From: Leptospira koniambonensis
GTDB taxonomy: Bacteria; Spirochaetota; Leptospiria; Leptospirales; Leptospiraceae
Direction: 5' to 3'
Length of the DNA: 64,000 nt
NCBI RefSeq assembly: GCF_004769555.1
Contig: NZ_RQFY01000001.1
Span: 124,001 to 188,000 of the forward strand
A model generated the notes under the pieces. That model was not told the DNA's origin and did not search any database. It worked only from the letters and a program-made list of their open reading frames with translations. The position numbers and the translations under genes were made by a program. This document shows positions 20,095 to 28,504 of this stretch, piece by piece (position 1 is the stretch's first letter; every line of letters begins with the position of its first letter).

Positions 20095-21064
20095 AATGAG
20101 AATGGTTTTTGTGAAATTCCCAGGCACTATTTACTATATCTTCTATCTTTGCAAATTTAGGATCCCAACCTAATACCTTTTTGGCTTTTGTATTATCTGC
20201 GATCAATTTTGCAGGATCCCCTTCTCTTCTGGGACCAATCTTGTAAGGGATCTGGACACCTGAGACCTTCTCCACTGTTTTGATAATTTCCAAAATGGAA
20301 AATCCTTGTCCTGTTCCCAAATTGAAGAAGTCCGAGCTCCCACCTTTTTTCAGATACTCTAATCCTAGATGATGAGCCTGAGCCAAATCCATTACATGAA
20401 TATAATCTCGAACTGCAGTACCGTCTTGGGTAGCGTAATCATTTCCGTTCACAGTAAGTGAATCTCTTTTTCCCAATGCTTTTTCAATCACGATAGGAAG
20501 AAGATGTGTCTCCGGATCATGCTCTTCCCCTATATCTAGATCGGAACCGGAAGCATTAAAATAACGAAGTGCCACAAATTTTAAATCGTATGCATGTGAA
20601 TAGTCCGCTAAAATTTTTTCGATCATTAGTTTGGATTGCCCATAAGGATTGATTGGATCTTGGAGAGTGGTTTCTAAGATTGGAACTTCTGTAACAGCAC
20701 CATACGTAGCACAGGTAGAAGAAAAGATGAAATATTTAACTCCATGATTTCTCATAGCTTCTAAAAGTTGGAGAGTTCCCATCACATTATTAATATAATA
20801 TTTTTGAGGATCAGTAACTGATTCTCCCACGTATGCTAATGCAGCAAAATGGATAACTGCCTCGAATTCGTGTTCAGAAAATACACGATCCAGGTCCGCC
20901 TTATTTAATAGATCTCCTTTGAAAAACTTTCCCCACTTGACTGCTTTCTCATGGCCATTGGAAAGATTGTCGAATACTACAGTTTCTACACCTAATTTAT
21001 GGAGATATTTATTCATATGGGAGCCTATATATCCGGCTCCACCGGTGATCAGAATTTTTTTCAT
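20093..21064 (-). CDS. galE: UDP-glucose 4-epimerase
   Basis: The enzyme interconverts UDP-glucose and UDP-galactose for surface polysaccharide synthesis, using bound NAD. The N-terminal Rossmann motif GGAGYIGSH (about residues 7-15), the catalytic Ser-Ser-Thr region FSSTCATYG and the YxxxK pair in NPYGQSKLMIE (about 143-153) are present. The C-terminal RPGDPAK-type substrate motif appears as RREGDPAKLIADN. Its length of 323 residues fits the family. The start codon is ATG. The neighbours are not sugar genes, so it is a solitary locus here. A related 4-epimerase acting on other UDP-sugars cannot be excluded. Confidence 0.92.
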   Translation of the reverse strand: MKKILITGGAGYIGSHMNKYLHKLGVETVVFDNLSNGHEKAVKWGKFFKGDLLNKADLDRVFSEHEFEAVIHFAALAYVGESVTDPQKYYINNVMGTLQLLEAMRNHGVKYFIFSSTCATYGAVTEVPILETTLQDPINPYGQSKLMIEKILADYSHAYDLKFVALRYFNASGSDLDIGEEHDPETHLLPIVIEKALGKRDSLTVNGNDYATQDGTAVRDYIHVMDLAQAHHLGLEYLKKGGSSDFFNLGTGQGFSILEIIKTVEKVSGVQIPYKIGPRREGDPAKLIADNTKAKKVLGWDPKFAKIEDIVNSAWEFHKNHSH

Positions 21065-21121
21065 AAAGCTTTTACATGTATTTCAGAAGGATCGAAATTG
21101 TAAAAGGGAATTTGGGGCTTA

Positions 21122-21682
21122 TTAAGTATCATCTTCCTTCTTATAAGAAGAGCTAGTTAAGGATTCTTTCAGACTGATAAAATCAGAGAGAATAAAGATG
21201 ATTGTAATAAAAGACAGAATAGCTTCAAAAATTACCAAGATCTCTGCTTCAGTACTTTCCGGAACAATTTTAATAATCCCAATATTCGTGAAGATCATTA
21301 GGCTAAAATATACAAATTTAAAAAATAAAGAAGAATAACCCAAGTCCCTTGGAATCCCGGAAAATGAACTCAAATCTGTTTTATAAATACATAGATAATC
21401 AAATCCAAAAGATAAAACAATTACACTAATATTGAATGCAATAAACACCAGAAATTCGTAATACTTCAGATCTAATCCTGAAAATTCAGAGATCCTTCTA
21501 AATCCTTTTATAAAGAAATAACAGGATTTGAAACATGCCAATATTAATATAAGATATTTTATCTCCAAGCCAGCAAATTCGATTTCATCCAAAAAGATCA
21601 GAAGTATTCCTAAAGAAAGAATGAATATATATTCTATAGATGTTTTAAATATAGTCGTGATGATATAACGATCGATTTTCAT
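21122..21682 (-). CDS. membrane protein with potassium-channel-like pore and altered filter
   Basis: The 186-residue protein has about four membrane helices (14-31, 41-58, 76-97 and 144-166). Between the last two lies FVYFSLMIFTNIGIIKIVPES (about 123-143), which has the layout of the pore loop of two-helix K+ channels (x-Y-F-S-L-x-T-x-T-T-V-G-Y-G-D-I-x-P). The following IFEAILSFITIIFILSDF resembles the inner helix. The filter TVGYGD is replaced by NIGIIK, so potassium selectivity is unlikely to be retained. It lies upstream of, and divergent from, the YgaP-type and P-type ATPase genes. Homology to channels is my inference; a search with an ion-channel profile would decide. Confidence 0.65.
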   Translation of the reverse strand: MKIDRYIITTIFKTSIEYIFILSLGILLIFLDEIEFAGLEIKYLILILACFKSCYFFIKGFRRISEFSGLDLKYYEFLVFIAFNISVIVLSFGFDYLCIYKTDLSSFSGIPRDLGYSSLFFKFVYFSLMIFTNIGIIKIVPESTEAEILVIFEAILSFITIIFILSDFISLKESLTSSSYKKEDDT

Positions 21683-21751
21683 GATAATTCCAAATTTAGA
21701 TTCCTATGATATTTATCATTACGTTAGAACAGGTCAACATCCGTCCAATTA

Positions 21752-21781
21752 TTGACAAAGACTAAAATAGAAGAATATTTT
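21752..21781 (+). promoter_or_regulatory. putative promoter of the YgaP-type/P-type ATPase operon
   Basis: The perfect -35 box TTGACA (21752-21757) is followed after 18 bases by TATTTT (21776-21781). It lies 30 bases upstream of the ATG at 21812, in a very AT-rich gap. Confidence 0.55.
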
Positions 21782-21811
21782 TTAAAGAGATATAGTCAAT
21801 AGGTGTTCAAT

Positions 21812-22021
21812 ATGAAATTTATAAATTCAAATTTTTGGGACAGAGCATTCAGAGTTGTATTAGGAACTTCCTTAATTATTTGGGCATTTTATATAGAAGA
21901 TCTATATAAAATTGGAATTTTCGCGGTCGGCTTTGTGATACTCGCAACTGGAATCGTTGGTTGGTGTCCAATTTATACATTATTTGGTTTGAATACTCGG
22001 ACCCATTCTAAAAAATCTTAA
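21812..22021 (+). CDS. YgaP-like transmembrane domain protein (DUF2892 type)
   Basis: This 69-residue protein has two membrane helices. Signature segments FWDRAFRVVLGTSLIIWAF and ATGIVGWCPIYTLFGLNT match the short inner-membrane domain found at the end of YgaP and in stand-alone DUF2892 proteins, including the conserved GWCP cysteine motif. Its role is unclear; some relatives accompany rhodaneses or metal transporters. A GTG three codons upstream is open, but AGGTG lies eight bases before the ATG at 21812, so the ATG is preferred. Its TAA is followed in the same frame, after a single codon, by the TTG start of the P-type ATPase. Confidence 0.85.
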   Translation: MKFINSNFWDRAFRVVLGTSLIIWAFYIEDLYKIGIFAVGFVILATGIVGWCPIYTLFGLNTRTHSKKS

Positions 22022-22024
22022 TAT

Positions 22025-24523
22025 TTGGAAGGTTTAAGTTTTCAGCAAGCATCCGAACTTCTTCAAAAGTTCGGACCAAATGAATCTAAGCTAAAAAAGA
22101 CGTCTTTTTGGAAGACCAGTCTTTCTATACTTTCCGAGCCGATGCTTTCACTGCTATTGGCTTGCGGATTTATCTATGCGTTACTAGGAGATTTAGAGGA
22201 AGCAATCACACTTTCTATCGCAGTAATTGCAGTGATTTCTCTCACTATCTATCAAAAGAACAAATCTGAAAAAGCTTTAGAATCTCTCAGAAAACTTTCC
22301 CCTTTGAGAGCAAAAGTAATCCGATCAGGAAAGAAAATAGAGATAGATTCCGCGTTCATCGTGCCAGGTGATCTTGTATTTTTATCAGAAGGAGACAGAG
22401 TTCCTGCGGATGGTTATCTGGTAGATGGATTAAATCTTCACTCGGACGAATCTTTATTAACCGGAGAATCCGTCCCGGTTTTAAAAGAAGAAGTGGAACT
22501 AAACAACCCGGGACCATATTCCGAATCCCAAAAAGTATATTCCGGAACAAAGATAGTTTCAGGAGAAGGTATTTTCAAAGTACTGTTCACCGGAGACTCC
22601 ACTTCCATCGGTTCCATCGGAAAAGAAATGGGAGAAATTTCGGAATCGGAAAGCCCTCTCCAAAGGGAAGCCAAAAGATTCACAACATTCTTCTTTTTAG
22701 GAGCTTTAGTAATTTCTGTTTTTCTAATCTATGGACTTGGGATACGAAATGGAAATTGGATGCAAGCGGTTTTGGCAGCGCTTACATTCTTAATGGCAGT
22801 ATTACCAGAAGAAATACCAGTTGTGCTTAGTATTTTCTTTTCCTTAGGAGCTTGGAGAATTTCTAAAAGTGGAGTTTTGACAAGAAATCTAAACTCTATT
22901 GAGTCGCTTGGAGCGGCAACAGTATTATGCGTGGATAAAACTGGGACCTTAACCGAAAACCAAATGAAAGTTAAAGGTTTGGTTTCTTCTTTTGAAAATA
23001 GTTTATTCGAATTTCAAACTCCTGAGGTTGAAGAAGAATTCCATCTATTACTGGAGTTCTCAATTCTTGCTTCTAAAAAAGATCCTTTTGATCCCATGGA
23101 AAAAGCAATCAGAGAATTAGGGATCAATCTTTTATACGATACGGAACATCTTCATGCTGACTGGACATTAGAAAAAGAATATCCACTTTCTCCCAAGCTA
23201 CTTGCGCTTAGTTACGCTTGGAATTCAGAAGAACCTGGAACATTTGTGGTCGGGACCAAAGGCGCTCCAGAAGCGATATTTGATCTTTGCCATTTTTCAG
23301 AAGAAAGAAGCACCCATTGGGAGAAGATCACTGAAACCTATTCTTTACAAGGATATAGAGCAATTGGAGTCGCAAGGTCAAAAATCACTAATTCTTCTCT
23401 GCCTGATAACCAACATGATCTTACATTCGAATTTTTAGGTTTGGTCTTATTAGAAGATCCGATTCGAGACACGGTCCCTTCTTCCGTTTCCGAATGTATC
23501 CAAGCAGGGATCAGGGTCATTATTATCACAGGAGATCATGCAGGAACTGCAAAAGCAGTAGCTTCTAAAATAGGATTAGGGATCCAGACAGAAAGTATAA
23601 CAGGAGACGAGTTAGAAAAACTTAATGAAGAAGAGTTAAATTCTAAATTAGATTCAGTAGGCATTTTTTCCAGGATCAAACCAGCACAAAAATTAAAGAT
23701 AGTCACTGCCTTTCAGAAAAAAGGAGAGATAGTCGCAATGACTGGAGATGGAGTGAATGATGCTCTTGCTCTACAAGCAGCCCATATCGGGATCTCTATG
23801 GGAAAAAGAGGAACAGACGTTGCAAGAGAGGCTTCGGATCTTGTACTACTTGATGATAATTTTTCCTCCATAGTGAAGTCTGTATTTTTAGGAAGAAGGA
23901 TCTATGAAAATATACAAAAGAGTATTTCTTATATTCTATCGGTCCATATTCCGATCATAGGAATGTCTCTGCTTCCGGCATTTACAGGTGATCCAATATT
24001 CTTCTTTCCTGCACATATTCTACTTTTGGAACTAATTATAGATCCAACATGTTCTATCGTTTTTGAATCACTCGATTTAGAAAAAGGAGATCGTTATTCC
24101 AGCCCAAGAAAGAAGAATTCGAACTTACTAACCTTCTCAAAATTTTTTCTCTCCTTGTCTCAAGGAGCTATCGCACTAATCATGCTGCTGACTTTATATT
24201 TTTGGATGAAAGAAGAAGGTATTAACGAGAATCAAATCAGATCTTTTGGTTTTATTTTTCTCGTTGTATCTAATTTTAGTTTGATGCTTACAAACTTAAC
24301 TCATAAAGGAGGGTTTGTTTCCATACTCAAATCATTACATTACAGTGTGTTCTGGATTTTCTTCTTAGCTGCTTCTGCACTGATCACAAGTTTCCAATTC
24401 GAATTTAGTCTCAGGTTATTCGGATTTCAGAGAATTCCGATAGAGTGGGTATTTTTCTCGATTGGATTAGGACTTATTTCAGGTCTTGTTTGGGAAGTGA
24501 GAAAGATACGTTTTTTTGCTTGA
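22025..24523 (+). CDS. P-type cation-transporting ATPase
   Basis: This is an 832-residue ATP-driven ion pump of the type II family. The cation-ATPase N-terminal motif GLSFQQASELLQKFGPNE comes first. The actuator motif LLTGESVPV lies near 145-153, and the phosphorylation site VDKTGTLTENQMKV has Asp304. The hinge motif MTGDGVNDALAL is near 577, with about ten membrane helices. Helix 4 has LPEEIPVVLSIF, a variant of the PEGLP calcium-pump motif found in a bacterial subgroup whose ion is uncertain, so calcium or another divalent cation is possible. The start is a TTG at 22025, one codon after the upstream TAA, without its own Shine-Dalgarno, which suggests translational coupling. Confidence 0.93.
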   Translation: MEGLSFQQASELLQKFGPNESKLKKTSFWKTSLSILSEPMLSLLLACGFIYALLGDLEEAITLSIAVIAVISLTIYQKNKSEKALESLRKLSPLRAKVIRSGKKIEIDSAFIVPGDLVFLSEGDRVPADGYLVDGLNLHSDESLLTGESVPVLKEEVELNNPGPYSESQKVYSGTKIVSGEGIFKVLFTGDSTSIGSIGKEMGEISESESPLQREAKRFTTFFFLGALVISVFLIYGLGIRNGNWMQAVLAALTFLMAVLPEEIPVVLSIFFSLGAWRISKSGVLTRNLNSIESLGAATVLCVDKTGTLTENQMKVKGLVSSFENSLFEFQTPEVEEEFHLLLEFSILASKKDPFDPMEKAIRELGINLLYDTEHLHADWTLEKEYPLSPKLLALSYAWNSEEPGTFVVGTKGAPEAIFDLCHFSEERSTHWEKITETYSLQGYRAIGVARSKITNSSLPDNQHDLTFEFLGLVLLEDPIRDTVPSSVSECIQAGIRVIIITGDHAGTAKAVASKIGLGIQTESITGDELEKLNEEELNSKLDSVGIFSRIKPAQKLKIVTAFQKKGEIVAMTGDGVNDALALQAAHIGISMGKRGTDVAREASDLVLLDDNFSSIVKSVFLGRRIYENIQKSISYILSVHIPIIGMSLLPAFTGDPIFFFPAHILLLELIIDPTCSIVFESLDLEKGDRYSSPRKKNSNLLTFSKFFLSLSQGAIALIMLLTLYFWMKEEGINENQIRSFGFIFLVVSNFSLMLTNLTHKGGFVSILKSLHYSVFWIFFLAASALITSFQFEFSLRLFGFQRIPIEWVFFSIGLGLISGLVWEVRKIRFFA

Positions 24524-24565
24524 GAGTTTTACAAGAATAAACATTCTATATGTAAGAATCATCTC

Positions 24566-25351
24566 ATGGATATTGAGGCATTTTTACCTAGTAAAAATTT
24601 ACGACCTTATATTCGCCAATTCCTGATCATAGGTAGTGAATATGGGATGCAGAATAAAATTCTACCAGGATCTTCCTTAGTGCTTTCATTCAGGATCAGC
24701 GGAAAGATTACTCATAAGGAAAATAAGGAAGAAGTTCAGGAAAGTATTCTTCCAATGTCCGGAATCACAGGACTAAGACGAATTCCCAGGCTAATCGAAT
24801 ATTCCGAAAATGCGTCTACCCTACTAGTCATATTTAAAGAAGGAGGAGCTGCCAGTTTTATCAAAGAGCCAGTCCATAATCTATTCGAAATGAATCTTTC
24901 TTTGGATCATATAATTTCGCCCAAAAAAGTCTCGGAAACAGAGGAGAAACTTTTTCAGACAAAAACAAATCCAGAAAAGATATCAATAATAGAAAAATTC
25001 CTAATTAAGGAATGGATAGAGAACAAACAGGACAATTTAATTATCGATTCAATTCGAAAAATCAGAAAGTTTAAAGGAAATCTAAAAATCACAGACTTAC
25101 TGAAAGGAATGCCAATCAGCAGAGATTCTTACGAAAAACGATTTAGAGAAATAATAGGAACTAGTCCTAAACAATTTGCTAACCTAGTGAGAATGAGAAA
25201 TATTATAGATTCCTATTCTTCCAAGATCAATTTAACAGAAATTGCTCAAAATGCCGGTTACTTTGACCAGGCTCATTTTATAAAAGACTTCAAAACGTTT
25301 ACAGGAGAAACCCCAAAACAGTTTTTTAAACTTTCCACCCCCTATTGGTAA
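24566..25351 (+). CDS. AraC-family transcriptional regulator
   Basis: The 261-residue protein has an N-terminal effector-like domain (about 1-130) starting FLPSKNLRPYIRQFLII, as in AraC-type regulators of the DUF6597 kind, and a C-terminal AraC DNA-binding domain (about 165-255) with the family signature LTEIAQNAGYFDQAHFIKDF and the following GETPKQF. It probably controls the nearby ABM protein and perhaps the cytochrome c and oxidoreductase genes that face it. This is positional inference; no palindromic or direct-repeat operator near it is obvious. The gene follows the P-type ATPase by 42 bases on the same strand. Confidence 0.92.
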   Translation: MDIEAFLPSKNLRPYIRQFLIIGSEYGMQNKILPGSSLVLSFRISGKITHKENKEEVQESILPMSGITGLRRIPRLIEYSENASTLLVIFKEGGAASFIKEPVHNLFEMNLSLDHIISPKKVSETEEKLFQTKTNPEKISIIEKFLIKEWIENKQDNLIIDSIRKIRKFKGNLKITDLLKGMPISRDSYEKRFREIIGTSPKQFANLVRMRNIIDSYSSKINLTEIAQNAGYFDQAHFIKDFKTFTGETPKQFFKLSTPYW

Positions 25352-25419
25352 AATCCTGAATTTTTACAATTTTCGCCCGCCTAAATCTGGTATTCTGTTC
25401 CTAAAAGGAGAACAATAAT

Positions 25420-25734
25420 ATGCAGAAAGTTCTAATAGATACATTCATCGTCCCTAAAATAGCAGAGAATGAATTTTTCAATCGAGTTAAAGTGAATCGC
25501 AACTTGATAAAAGGACTTCCAGGTTTCGTGCAAGACTACACCTATATTAGGGAAAAAAGCAAAGACGACTTTCAATTCGTAACTGTAGCAATCTGGGAAA
25601 ATGAAGAAGCAATTAATAACGCTAAAAAGGAAGTGCAAATATCATATCAAAGAGAAGGTTTTGATATGCCAGGAATGCTGCAAAGACTTGGGATCTCGAT
25701 TGAAAGAGGTATTTTTGAAATATCTCAAAGGTAA
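25420..25734 (+). CDS. ABM (antibiotic biosynthesis monooxygenase)-like small protein
   Basis: The 104-residue protein has a dimeric alpha/beta-barrel pattern. It begins with a strand VLIDTFIVPKI, then a helix NEFFNRVKVNRNLIKGLPGFVQDYTYIR, a strand FQFVTVAIWENEEAI and a helix NAKKEVQISYQ. The GLPGF and VAIWEN elements are typical of ABM domains, which act as cofactor-free monooxygenases or heme-related enzymes. No catalytic residue can be named with confidence. The Shine-Dalgarno AAAGGAG is well placed before the ATG. It probably forms an operon with the preceding AraC-type gene, and the terminator follows its stop. Confidence 0.82.
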   Translation: MQKVLIDTFIVPKIAENEFFNRVKVNRNLIKGLPGFVQDYTYIREKSKDDFQFVTVAIWENEEAINNAKKEVQISYQREGFDMPGMLQRLGISIERGIFEISQR

Positions 25735-25744
25735 CGATCAATTT

Positions 25745-25769
25745 AAGAAGGGAGAATTTCTCCCTTCTT
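25745..25769. terminator. bidirectional terminator hairpin
   Basis: The arms AAGAAGGGAGA (25745-25755) and TCTCCCTTCTT (25759-25769) are perfect complements with a three-base loop. It lies between the convergent ABM and cytochrome c genes and can serve both. Confidence 0.8.
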
Positions 25770-25780
25770 CTTAACGACAC

Positions 25781-26737
25781 TTAGTTGGTAATTTTATTTT
25801 TAATAGAAGGAACAGTTTGCAAATAAGCAAACATAGCGGCAAGATCTCCCTCTGTCATTCCTGCATACATTGTCCAAGGCATAATCGTTTGGAAGTCTCC
25901 CTCTTTCACTGAATGAGGTTTGTATTTAGAGAGTTCCATACTCTTAAATCTTTTCACAAACTGAGCCTCTGTCCAATTCCCCAATCCTGTTTCTTTATCT
26001 GGAGTAAGATTTGCAGAAGTGATTTTGGTTCCATTTCCTAGAGGAAATTCGAATCCTCCGGCTAGTTCCATACCTTCAATCGGTTTTCCTTTATCCTGTT
26101 TTGTATGACATTCTGTGCAAGCAGCCGCAACAAACAGATATTTTCCATAAGAAACCTTATCAGCTTTATCTGGAAGTTTTCCAAATTTTGCAGGACTAGG
26201 AATTGTTCTTAAGATCAAGTTAAATGGGAAATCAGGGTTTGAACTAGGATTTTTCTTTTCTATGGGTTCTAAACTTCTTAAGTAAGAAATAATAGAAATT
26301 AGATCTTCTTTGTCCATCTGTCCGTAAGCTGGGTGAGGCATAACTGGAAATAATGCGTTTCCTTCTTTATTGATCCCACTGGAAATTGCTCTTAAAATTT
26401 CTCCGTCTGTCCATTTACCTAATGCACTTGGAGTAATATTCGGAGCCACAAAAGAGCCAGGGAATCCTAGTTTTTGATCAAAAACTTCTCCACCTTCTCC
26501 TAATGTTTTAGGAAGTAATGGACCAGAAAATTTTGACCATTCACGGATAGAATGGCAATCCATACATGCAGATACGTGGTTTGCGAGATACTTTCCTCTT
26601 TGTATACGTTCTGCACTATTTCCTGCGGAAATTTCGAGAGCAGGTTCGGCATTAGGAAATTTAAAATACAAAAATCCGATGCCGGATACAGGCAATAGGA
26701 TGATTAATGCTCCAATAAACTTCAGTATTTTTTTCAT
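25781..26737 (-). CDS. diheme c-type cytochrome
   Basis: This 318-residue exported protein has an N-terminal signal/anchor helix (about 4-25) followed by two cytochrome c domains. The heme attachment motifs are CMDCH (about 58-62) and CTECH near 207-211. Candidate axial methionines occur in PVMPHPAYG and IMPWTMYAG. This layout resembles diheme electron-carrier subunits of periplasmic alcohol or aldehyde dehydrogenases, but no such dehydrogenase is adjacent. It starts 39 bases after the stop of the quinone-oxidoreductase-like gene and is likely in one transcript with it, ending at the shared terminator. Confidence 0.93.
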   Translation of the reverse strand: MKKILKFIGALIILLPVSGIGFLYFKFPNAEPALEISAGNSAERIQRGKYLANHVSACMDCHSIREWSKFSGPLLPKTLGEGGEVFDQKLGFPGSFVAPNITPSALGKWTDGEILRAISSGINKEGNALFPVMPHPAYGQMDKEDLISIISYLRSLEPIEKKNPSSNPDFPFNLILRTIPSPAKFGKLPDKADKVSYGKYLFVAAACTECHTKQDKGKPIEGMELAGGFEFPLGNGTKITSANLTPDKETGLGNWTEAQFVKRFKSMELSKYKPHSVKEGDFQTIMPWTMYAGMTEGDLAAMFAYLQTVPSIKNKITN

Positions 26738-26776
26738 TCACAGTTCCTTTATATTTTTCTAATCAATCAGCAAAGA

Positions 26777-27754
26777 TCATGGCTTTACTGTAATAATTAC
26801 TTTGGCACTTGCGTGGCCTTCTTCAACGTACTGGATTGCTTGTGGAACTTCTTCCAATTTATATCGTCTATCAATTACGGATTTGATTTTTCCTGATTTT
26901 AATAAATCTGATAAAAACAGAAGATCCTTTTGATTTGGTTCAGAAGATGCTGCGACAATCTTTTGGCTGCCCGCTCGGGAAATGAAAGGTCCTAAAAGTA
27001 AAGCTTGGAATAACTGGGCTGTGCCTCCTCCAGCCATTACATATCGACCTTTTGGATATAAGGAACTCTTGTATTCTGAAAGAGTACGATATCCATTTAC
27101 ACCAACGATCAGATCGTATTTTTTTCCATTTTTAGTAAAGTCTTCTTTGGTATAGTCGATCACTTGATCGGCTCCAAGAGATATCGATTGGTTAATTTTA
27201 GAAGTGCTACAAACAGCGGTCACATCGGCTCCGAAATATTTTGCGAGTTGTATCGCAAATGTTCCTACGCCTCCCGATGATCCATTTATCAGAACTTTTT
27301 GTCCTGCTTCTATCTTACCAAAATCTCTCAAAGAATGTAAAGCGGTCATTCCGGCCAAAGGTAAAGCAGCAGCATCTTCGAAAGATACATTAGATGGTTT
27401 TAAAACAAACTCATTTTCTTTACCACATTTGTATTCCGCAAATGCTCCAAAGCCGCTTGCAAAAACATCTCCGAACACTTCATCGCCTGGACGGAATTTT
27501 GTAACATTCGGTCCAATAGATTCTACAATTCCAGCAACATCTGCACCTAAGATTGAAATCTTTTTTGGCTTAAAAAGACCTGCGTAAAATCGGACCAGAA
27601 ATGGATCTGCTTTCATCATGCGCCAATCAGCGGCATTCACAGAAGAGGCTCTTACTTTTACAAGGATCTCATTATCCTTAGGAACAGGTTTTTGAATATC
27701 TTTATATTGAAGTACATCAGAAGATCCGTACTTCTCGTATACGATTGCTTTCAT
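26777..27754 (-). CDS. quinone oxidoreductase-like MDR dehydrogenase
   Basis: The 325-residue protein belongs to the medium-chain dehydrogenase/reductase superfamily. It has a GroES-like N-terminal domain (SVNAADWRMMKADPF, then ILGADVAGIVESIG and RPGDEVFG) and a Rossmann nucleotide-binding domain with NGSSGGVGTFAIQLAK (about 150-165). The usual zinc-binding cysteines are not evident, so it should be of the NAD(P)H:quinone-reductase/zeta-crystallin type. Its start is preceded by a perfect 15-base palindrome that may be an operator. The diheme cytochrome c gene follows downstream on the same strand. The substrate is unknown. Confidence 0.92.
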   Translation of the reverse strand: MKAIVYEKYGSSDVLQYKDIQKPVPKDNEILVKVRASSVNAADWRMMKADPFLVRFYAGLFKPKKISILGADVAGIVESIGPNVTKFRPGDEVFGDVFASGFGAFAEYKCGKENEFVLKPSNVSFEDAAALPLAGMTALHSLRDFGKIEAGQKVLINGSSGGVGTFAIQLAKYFGADVTAVCSTSKINQSISLGADQVIDYTKEDFTKNGKKYDLIVGVNGYRTLSEYKSSLYPKGRYVMAGGGTAQLFQALLLGPFISRAGSQKIVAASSEPNQKDLLFLSDLLKSGKIKSVIDRRYKLEEVPQAIQYVEEGHASAKVIITVKP

Positions 27755-27760
27755 TAGTAA

Positions 27761-27792
27761 ACCATTGGTTCTAAAAATTTAGAACCAATGGT
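27761..27792. promoter_or_regulatory. perfect palindrome before quinone oxidoreductase gene
   Basis: ACCATTGGTTCTAAA (27761-27775) and TTTAGAACCAATGGT (27778-27792) are exact reverse complements with a two-base centre. It ends seven bases from the oxidoreductase start codon. It may be a repressor site or a terminator for the lipoprotein gene upstream. A lack of a good U-tract and the tight symmetry favour an operator. Confidence 0.65.
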
Positions 27793-27818
27793 CAAGAAAT
27801 AAAGGAGCGAAAAAGAAA

Positions 27819-28460
27819 TTACCTCTTCTTCACTTCGCCCTTAAGTTCTTCTTTCACTGTATCTCTAGTCGTATTGGATTTGTTTTCCAATTTGATAGTA
27901 TAGTGAATTTGGTATTTAGTAACCACAGGCTTTTCTTCTGAATGTTCCATAGACCAGCGGGTTACGTCATTCTGTATAATTTTAGCCAAATTATTGATTC
28001 GAGGAACTCTAGTATTAAAACGAATCGTTTCAACAGCACCGGTGTTTCCGTTTAGGATCACTAAAATGATCCCATCGTCGTTAAAATTAATTCTATTATA
28101 TTTTAATAATTCTTCGCTGATGAGTGCGTCTCCACCCTTATCTACTTTTCTTCGAATGAACTTGGAACCTCTGATCTGGCGAACTTGGTAGGATTCACTT
28201 GTAATATGGACCCTGAAATATTCGGAAGTATCTTTGGACTGGCTTTGGAAGGAAATAGGATCAGTAGTGGTGATCTTTACTTCTCTACCTTCTTCGTCTA
28301 CGATGACCTCGCTATCTCCTGCGGGATTTGGAAGGATCTCACCTTTCGGAGTTTCAGGAGTGTGGGAAGGTCCGCCTGAGCTAATACAAGAAATAAATGA
28401 TAAACAATATAGAACTGCAAAACATGCTAAAAAAGTTCGGAAAACCGAAACGCGAAACAT
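27819..28460 (-). CDS. putative lipoprotein, unknown function
   Basis: This 213-residue protein has a signal peptide ending in a spirochaete-type lipobox (SFISC, Cys near residue 25), a Pro/Gly/Ser-rich linker and then a mixed alpha/beta domain. The mature part includes FRVHITSESYQVRQIRGSKF and ILVILNGNTGAVETIRFNTR. It is likely anchored to a membrane by lipid, inner or outer unknown. It starts 44 bases after the mgtE stop on the same strand and may be cotranscribed with mgtE. I recognise no domain. Confidence 0.75.
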   Translation of the reverse strand: MFRVSVFRTFLACFAVLYCLSFISCISSGGPSHTPETPKGEILPNPAGDSEVIVDEEGREVKITTTDPISFQSQSKDTSEYFRVHITSESYQVRQIRGSKFIRRKVDKGGDALISEELLKYNRINFNDDGIILVILNGNTGAVETIRFNTRVPRINNLAKIIQNDVTRWSMEHSEEKPVVTKYQIHYTIKLENKSNTTRDTVKEELKGEVKKR

Positions 28461-28504
28461 TGGCCTCTCCTATCCAAGGAAATTATATATGCGAAGTATT
28501 CCAA

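Noticed and set aside
22019..22027. Stop codon between the YgaP-type gene and the ATPase as a frameshift or pseudogene sign
   Set aside because: Both products are complete at their ends by family comparison, so two coupled genes are more likely than a broken fusion.
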